A stretch of DNA of 7,256 nt, from contig JAUSIJ010000018.1 in NCBI GenBank assembly GCA_030647855.1, positions 1 through 7,256 on the forward strand. The letters are read 5' to 3'. Source of the stretch: a bacterium (GTDB lineage Bacteria > Patescibacteriota > Minisyncoccia > Phycocordibacterales > JAUSIJ01). A program made the translations under genes and the position numbers. The stretch's first letter is position 1; each line of letters opens with the position of its first letter. The notes under the pieces are model-generated. The model saw nothing but the letters and a program-made list of their open reading frames with translations, was not told the origin of the DNA and did no database searches. This document shows positions 5,624 to 7,256 of this stretch, one piece after another.

Positions 5624-5668
5624 CCGGAGCATCCGAGAGAGCCGCGTCGACCGAGCCAATAAAAATGA

Positions 5669-5695
5669 GGCCAGCGGCATATATGGCCAGCGGCA
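5669..5695. repeat. 11-bp direct repeat with a 16-nt period
   Basis: GGCCAGCGGCA occurs at 5669-5679 and again at 5685-5695, in the part of the pseudogene coding for the membrane helix. The 16-nt offset is not a multiple of three, so a tandem duplication here would shift the frame. Confidence 0.5.
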
Positions 5696-5741
5696 GAGAT
5701 ATGCGAAAAAGATTTTTGGTCAGTCACTGCTTCATATCGGG

Positions 5742-5783
5742 AACTACAAAACAAGTACCCGCACGGGTACTTGTTTTGTAGTT
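5742..5783. terminator. 19-bp perfect hairpin downstream of the LPETG gene
   Basis: The arms at 5742-5760 and 5765-5783 are exact complements (AACTACAAAACAAGTACCC is the left arm) around a GCAC loop. It begins 7 nt after the LPETG stop on the minus strand and just before the sortase pseudogene. The position suits a terminator or an mRNA-stabilising stem, and the arm has T-rich stretches, but no separate U-run follows on the minus strand. Confidence 0.55.
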
Positions 5784-5789
5784 TACACG

Positions 5790-6080
5790 TTACCTCGCCA
5801 TCCGATACAGTACCACTGAACCTGCAATGATCATTGCTGCCACGGCCGCAATGATCGCCAGGTTTACAAAGGTATTTCCTCCGGCACCTGTTTCAGGAAG
5901 TCCAGGAGTAGTTGTTGCATCCTCGTAGGTTGTTGTCCAGTTGTCATCAAGGATCCCATTGTCATCATCGACTGTTTGTGCAAACGCCGGGATTGCGAAC
6001 ACCGCTCCGAACGCTATCACAAACGCCACAACGACTGCGGCAATTGCAATGTAGGTGTAAATACTTTTTCCGGTTATCAT
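5790..6080 (-). CDS. very small LPETG sorting-signal surface protein (96 aa)
   Basis: Residues 1-35 form an export signal with a long hydrophobic core (IAIAAVVVAFVIAFGAVFAI) and a likely signal-peptidase site at AFA-Q (34-35). A short acidic, Thr-rich segment follows (TVDDDNGILDDNWTTTYEDA). Then comes LPETG at about 60-64, a glycine-rich spacer, a hydrophobic helix (VNLAIIAAVAAMIIAGSVVL) and the basic end YRMAR. This is the complete tripartite sorting signal recognised by sortases. What is unusual is the cargo: after signal cleavage and sorting only about 28 residues would remain, too short for a folded domain. It may be a pilin-like tip or spacer, a decoy, or the remains of a larger protein. 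An intact sortase lies about 470 nt downstream on the same strand. No strong Shine-Dalgarno or promoter is visible; TTGATT (6122-6117) with a poor -10 (6098-6093) is the best candidate. Confidence 0.85.
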   Translation of the reverse strand: MITGKSIYTYIAIAAVVVAFVIAFGAVFAIPAFAQTVDDDNGILDDNWTTTYEDATTTPGLPETGAGGNTFVNLAIIAAVAAMIIAGSVVLYRMAR

Positions 6081-6139
6081 AAATTGAATCTCAAATAACA
6101 GCTAATAACTCGGCGTAATCAACCTATAGCATCCAGATT

Positions 6140-6169
6140 AAAATAAGATGAAAGCACCCATTGAGTGCT
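6140..6169 (-). terminator. candidate terminator after the small cysteine-rich ORF
   Basis: On the minus strand AGCAC (6169-6165) and GTGCT (6157-6153) form a 5-bp stem with a 7-nt loop, followed by TTCATCTTATTTT. It starts 3 nt after the stop of the 60-residue ORF. The stem is short, so support is moderate. Confidence 0.4.
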
Positions 6170-6171
6170 AG

Positions 6172-6354
6172 CTACAATACACGGCTAGATTTTCGATCAG
6201 TAAGATCACAGTTGAGACAAAAAAGGTTTGAATCGCAGATTTCCCTGCATTTCGGTTCCTTGGCATAAAGCGGGCTCGAACACCGCACGCAAGATATTGT
6301 GGTTATAAGAATAATTGCCACCATACCGTGTATAAGACGAGCAATGAAACTCAA
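6172..6354 (-). CDS. possible small cysteine-rich membrane protein (60 aa)
   Basis: The frame encodes a hydrophobic stretch at about residues 8-21 (IHGMVAIILITTIS), then six cysteines in the order CVRC, CREIC and CLNC. That is three paired sites with 12- and 6-residue gaps, resembling a zinc-ribbon-like metal site. The start is uncertain: position 6354 is a TTG with AAGG directly touching it, and an ATG at 6324 would give a 50-residue product that keeps all cysteines. The ordered cysteines, the terminator-like hairpin right after the TAG and its place among same-strand genes argue that it is real. The small size, absent Shine-Dalgarno and lack of a known family argue against. I assign no function. 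Confidence 0.38.
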   Translation of the reverse strand: MSFIARLIHGMVAIILITTISCVRCSSPLYAKEPKCREICDSNLFCLNCDLTDRKSSRVL

Positions 6355-6365
6355 CCTTACAAGAA

Positions 6366-6468
6366 AACCCGTCCCCCACCATTATCAGCGTAAATATAAT
6401 GGCTTCCCTCCCGGCCTAGGGGTGGTTTCCAGGTTAAGAAAAAATCCCCCAATTGTGGGGGACGGGTT
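6366..6468. repeat. 103-nt structured element with 14-bp perfect terminal inverted repeats
   Basis: AACCCGTCCCCCAC (6366-6379) and GTGGGGGACGGGTT (6455-6468) are exact complements. Inside are a 6-bp stem CATTAT/ATAATG (6380-6385 with 6396-6401) directly next to the left arm and a CCCT/AGGG stem further in. The right arm can instead pair with the adjacent CCCCCA, which forms the terminator at 6439-6461. The two pairings exclude each other. It could be a miniature inverted-repeat element, a structured leader or an attenuator. Its size and GC-rich ends resemble the element at 840-930, but the sequences differ. Confidence 0.55.
6439..6461 (-). terminator. rho-independent terminator of the 89-aa gene
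   Basis: On the minus strand CCCCCA (6461-6456), loop CAAT, and TGGGGG (6451-6446) are followed by ATTTTTT. It begins 12 nt after the stop of the gene at 6474-6743 and is the best-formed terminator in the window. Confidence 0.8.
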
Positions 6469-6473
6469 CTGTA

Positions 6474-6743
6474 TTAGCTATTAGCCTTGACTGTGGCTTT
6501 GGCTCTTCCCACCATCACGTCGAGACAATAGTTTTCGATTGTTCGTGGAAGTTTAAGGCCCCCCTCATCAAGAAAACGTCGATAGAGCCATGCACTCTTG
6601 GACTCGGCCGTAGCATTATCTTCTGACGCGTCGCTGTCATAGCCGCCGATGTCTTCCCCTTCTTGTTGTATGATCGCTTGGCGGAAGACCTCGGGAGCAC
6701 TCAACCTGAGTTTCTTGGCGGCGTCCTTGAGCAGTTGATTCAC
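6474..6743 (-). CDS. hypothetical protein, 89 aa
   Basis: The gene starts with GTG at 6743, chosen because AGGAGG (6753-6748) lies 4 nt upstream, the only full Shine-Dalgarno consensus found in the window. It ends in TAA 12 nt before a strong terminator, so it is a complete single-gene unit. I do not recognise the family. The N-terminal 25 residues are basic and helical (LLKDAAKKLRLSAPEVFRQA), followed by an acidic, low-complexity stretch (EGEDIGGYDSDASEDNATAE, residues 28-47), then AWLYRRFLDEGGL and a C-terminal part with a single Cys (NYCLDVMVGRAKATVK). No signal peptide or membrane helix is seen, so it should be cytoplasmic. The LRLSAPEVFRQAI stretch could form a helix-turn-helix-like unit, but that is speculation. 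Confidence 0.72.
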   Translation of the reverse strand: MNQLLKDAAKKLRLSAPEVFRQAIIQQEGEDIGGYDSDASEDNATAESKSAWLYRRFLDEGGLKLPRTIENYCLDVMVGRAKATVKANS

Positions 6744-6747
6744 AAGA

Positions 6748-6753
6748 CCTCCT
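6748..6753 (-). promoter_or_regulatory. strong ribosome binding site that fixes a GTG start
   Basis: AGGAGG on the minus strand is 4 nt from the GTG at 6743. It decides the start of the 89-residue gene and stands out because the other genes here lack such a site. Confidence 0.75.
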
Positions 6754-6768
6754 GTATGCTCTTGTTTT

Positions 6769-6796
6769 AGCCTAGCGCTCCCACACTAATTGTCAA
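6769..6796 (-). promoter_or_regulatory. promoter for the 89-aa gene
   Basis: A perfect -35 box TTGACA (6796-6791, minus strand) is 16 nt before TAGGCT (6774-6769, 3/6 to TATAAT). The start would fall near 6762, giving a leader of about 19 nt that contains the AGGAGG site. Confidence 0.5.
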
Positions 6797-6838
6797 CGCA
6801 GATTACCCTTCCCTATTTATCTGCCAGCATGTTGCGAT

Positions 6839-6994
6839 CTACCTCTGCCTTCTTTCCGCGCGGTCGCGGGTCACCGTAGCGATCGAGAATAATTTTTCAA
6901 TGAACCATATGCTCATGGCAAGCGCAAGCACATATTGCTGAGCGAAAAAGGGCGAAGCGGCGTAAAAATTCATTTTGAATTCATATTGCACCAT
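6839..6994 (-). CDS. possible 51-aa membrane-associated peptide
   Basis: An ATG-to-TAG frame encodes 51 residues with a moderately hydrophobic helix at about 16-36 (FFAQQYVLALAMSIWFIEKLF) and a strongly basic tail (TRDRAERRQR), a layout that fits a small membrane peptide with its C-terminus in the cytoplasm. An internal ATG at 6973 is an alternative start. No Shine-Dalgarno or good promoter was found, and the first ATG lies in the loop of the inverted repeat at 6982-7017. It is the only candidate coding frame I see in this gap of about 300 nt and may be fortuitous. Confidence 0.3.
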   Translation of the reverse strand: MVQYEFKMNFYAASPFFAQQYVLALAMSIWFIEKLFSIATVTRDRAERRQR

Positions 6995-7017
6995 GGAGAT
7001 TTTTTTTGTGCAATATG
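6982..7017. promoter_or_regulatory. 10-bp inverted repeat upstream of the DUF3467 promoter
   Basis: CATATTGCAC (6982-6991) and GTGCAATATG (7008-7017) are perfect complements with a 16-nt spacer containing eight T. The right arm covers the place of the -35 box for the promoter at 7033-7041, so it could be an operator; as RNA it would be a hairpin with a large loop. Confidence 0.45.
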
Positions 7018-7032
7018 CAGCAGAAAGGTCAG

Positions 7033-7041
7033 TGATATAAT
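7033..7041 (+). promoter_or_regulatory. extended -10 promoter for the DUF3467 gene
   Basis: TGATATAAT is a full extended -10 (TGn plus TATAAT). No -35 match is seen, which is acceptable for this promoter type. The predicted start near 7048 is about 4 nt before the ATG at 7052. Confidence 0.6.
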
Positions 7042-7051
7042 CGCCCTACTA

Positions 7052-7256
7052 ATGTCACTCGCACATTGGTCAAAGCAATTAAATTTAAATATGACAGATA
7101 ATAATCAAAATATTGACGTTCGCAACGAGCTGGGCACCTACTATCTGACGAATGTCGCCATAAATACCACGGAGGAGGATTTTAAGATGACTCTTACTTC
7201 TACGAATGTCTCACAATCCTACGCGTGCAGTCCAAAACATGCCAAGAGAATTCTTC
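7052..7256 (+). CDS. DUF3467 family protein, 3' partial
   Basis: The frame is open to the window end and encodes at least 68 residues. The segment YYLTNVAINTTEEDFKM (30-46) followed by ACSPKHAKRIL (58-68) matches the layout of DUF3467 as I know it: an early strand with N-x-a, an ED-F segment, and then a sPxHAKrLl motif. Members are short cytoplasmic proteins of about 100 residues with no established function, so about a third is probably missing. Two in-frame starts are possible: ATG 7052, about 4 nt after the predicted transcription start, and ATG 7091, after which the sequence (MTDNNQNIDVRNELG) looks like a natural N-terminus. Neither has a Shine-Dalgarno sequence. The family call rests on recall of the motif and was not searched. 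Confidence 0.75.
   Translation, partial: MSLAHWSKQLNLNMTDNNQNIDVRNELGTYYLTNVAINTTEEDFKMTLTSTNVSQSYACSPKHAKRIL

Larger units (their letters stand above)
5452..5735 (-). pseudogene. decayed sortase gene with internal deletion and frameshift
   Basis: Two remnants are seen in different frames. The downstream piece encodes MLKLITCDGEWLDEA, then TYTSRLVVSAELDS and a TAG at 5454-5452. This is the C-terminal end of a sortase with the catalytic Cys (codon at 5526-5524) and Arg, and it aligns with LITCFGKWLEDKNTYDQRVIV of the intact sortase. The upstream piece encodes a membrane anchor (LFRISLPLAIYAAGLIFIGS) and a short linker (ALSDAPAQEIDIS). The frame changes between them, and the roughly 100 residues that should carry the beta-barrel and the catalytic His are absent. 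The nearest upstream in-frame ATG (5735) is followed by a TGA at codon 4. Loss of the His, the frame change and the early stop make a working product unlikely. It was probably a second sortase, paired with the neighbouring LPETG gene or duplicated from the intact copy. Confidence 0.75.

Noticed and set aside
5721..5735. Recoding of TGA as an amino acid, which would give the pseudosortase an ATG start with TGA at codon 4
   Set aside because: Other genes here end properly at TGA, including the mutase domain I ORF, and the pseudogene has a further frameshift and lost core.
5592..5819. Plus-strand frame of 75 codons across the pseudogene and hairpin
   Set aside because: Its right part reads through the 19-bp hairpin and the end of the LPETG gene, and its left part is antisense to the sortase remnant; no protein-like features.
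6299..6484. Plus-strand frame of 61 codons
   Set aside because: Runs through the structured element and terminator; basic, Pro-rich composition typical of a chance frame.

Overview
The window looks like chromosomal DNA from a member of the Candidate Phyla Radiation (Patescibacteria), most likely a Parcubacteria/Paceibacteria-like lineage. This is inferred from the gene mix, not from a marker gene. The clues are a compact M23 peptidase of the type common in these genomes, tiny single-helix membrane proteins, a class F-like sortase with an LPETG protein, a DUF3467 protein, and a near absence of Shine-Dalgarno sequences. TGA is used as a normal stop (for example at 787-789 and 2071-2073), so this is not one of the lineages that read TGA as glycine. 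No tRNA, rRNA, CRISPR array or transposase gene was seen.

Layout. 1-789 (+): the 3' part of a secreted M23 peptidase and an 81-residue membrane protein. 783-1143: a spacer with a 26-nt palindrome, a 91-nt hairpin-forming element with GC-rich terminal inverted repeats, a possible 40-residue hydrophobic ORF, an intrinsic terminator and a promoter. 1163-2954 (+): a sugar-activation cassette of a TagD-like nucleotidyltransferase followed by a phosphomannomutase/phosphoglucomutase that is split into two overlapping ORFs (ATGA) near the domain I/II boundary. 3063-4016 (-): decarboxylating 6-phosphogluconate dehydrogenase, convergent with the cassette.

4043-6080 (-): a cell-surface locus. Read from its 5' end it holds a 96-residue LPETG protein, a 19-bp perfect hairpin, a decayed sortase pseudogene, a terminator, an intact sortase, and a membrane-anchored protein of unknown function placed just before gnd. 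6172-6994 (-): three small unrecognised ORFs of decreasing certainty and a 103-nt structured element whose right arm also forms a terminator. 7052-end (+): a DUF3467 protein cut by the window end, preceded by an extended -10 promoter and an inverted repeat.

How the genes fit together: most recognisable products concern the cell envelope. The peptidase trims peptidoglycan, the cassette probably makes an activated sugar or polyol for a surface polymer, and the sortase probably processes LPETG proteins. The gnd gene is central carbon metabolism. The points most worth a second look are the split mutase, the sortase/pseudosortase/mini-LPETG arrangement, the two structured inverted-repeat elements, and the repeated placement of -10 boxes 6-10 nt before start codons, which suggests leaderless transcripts.
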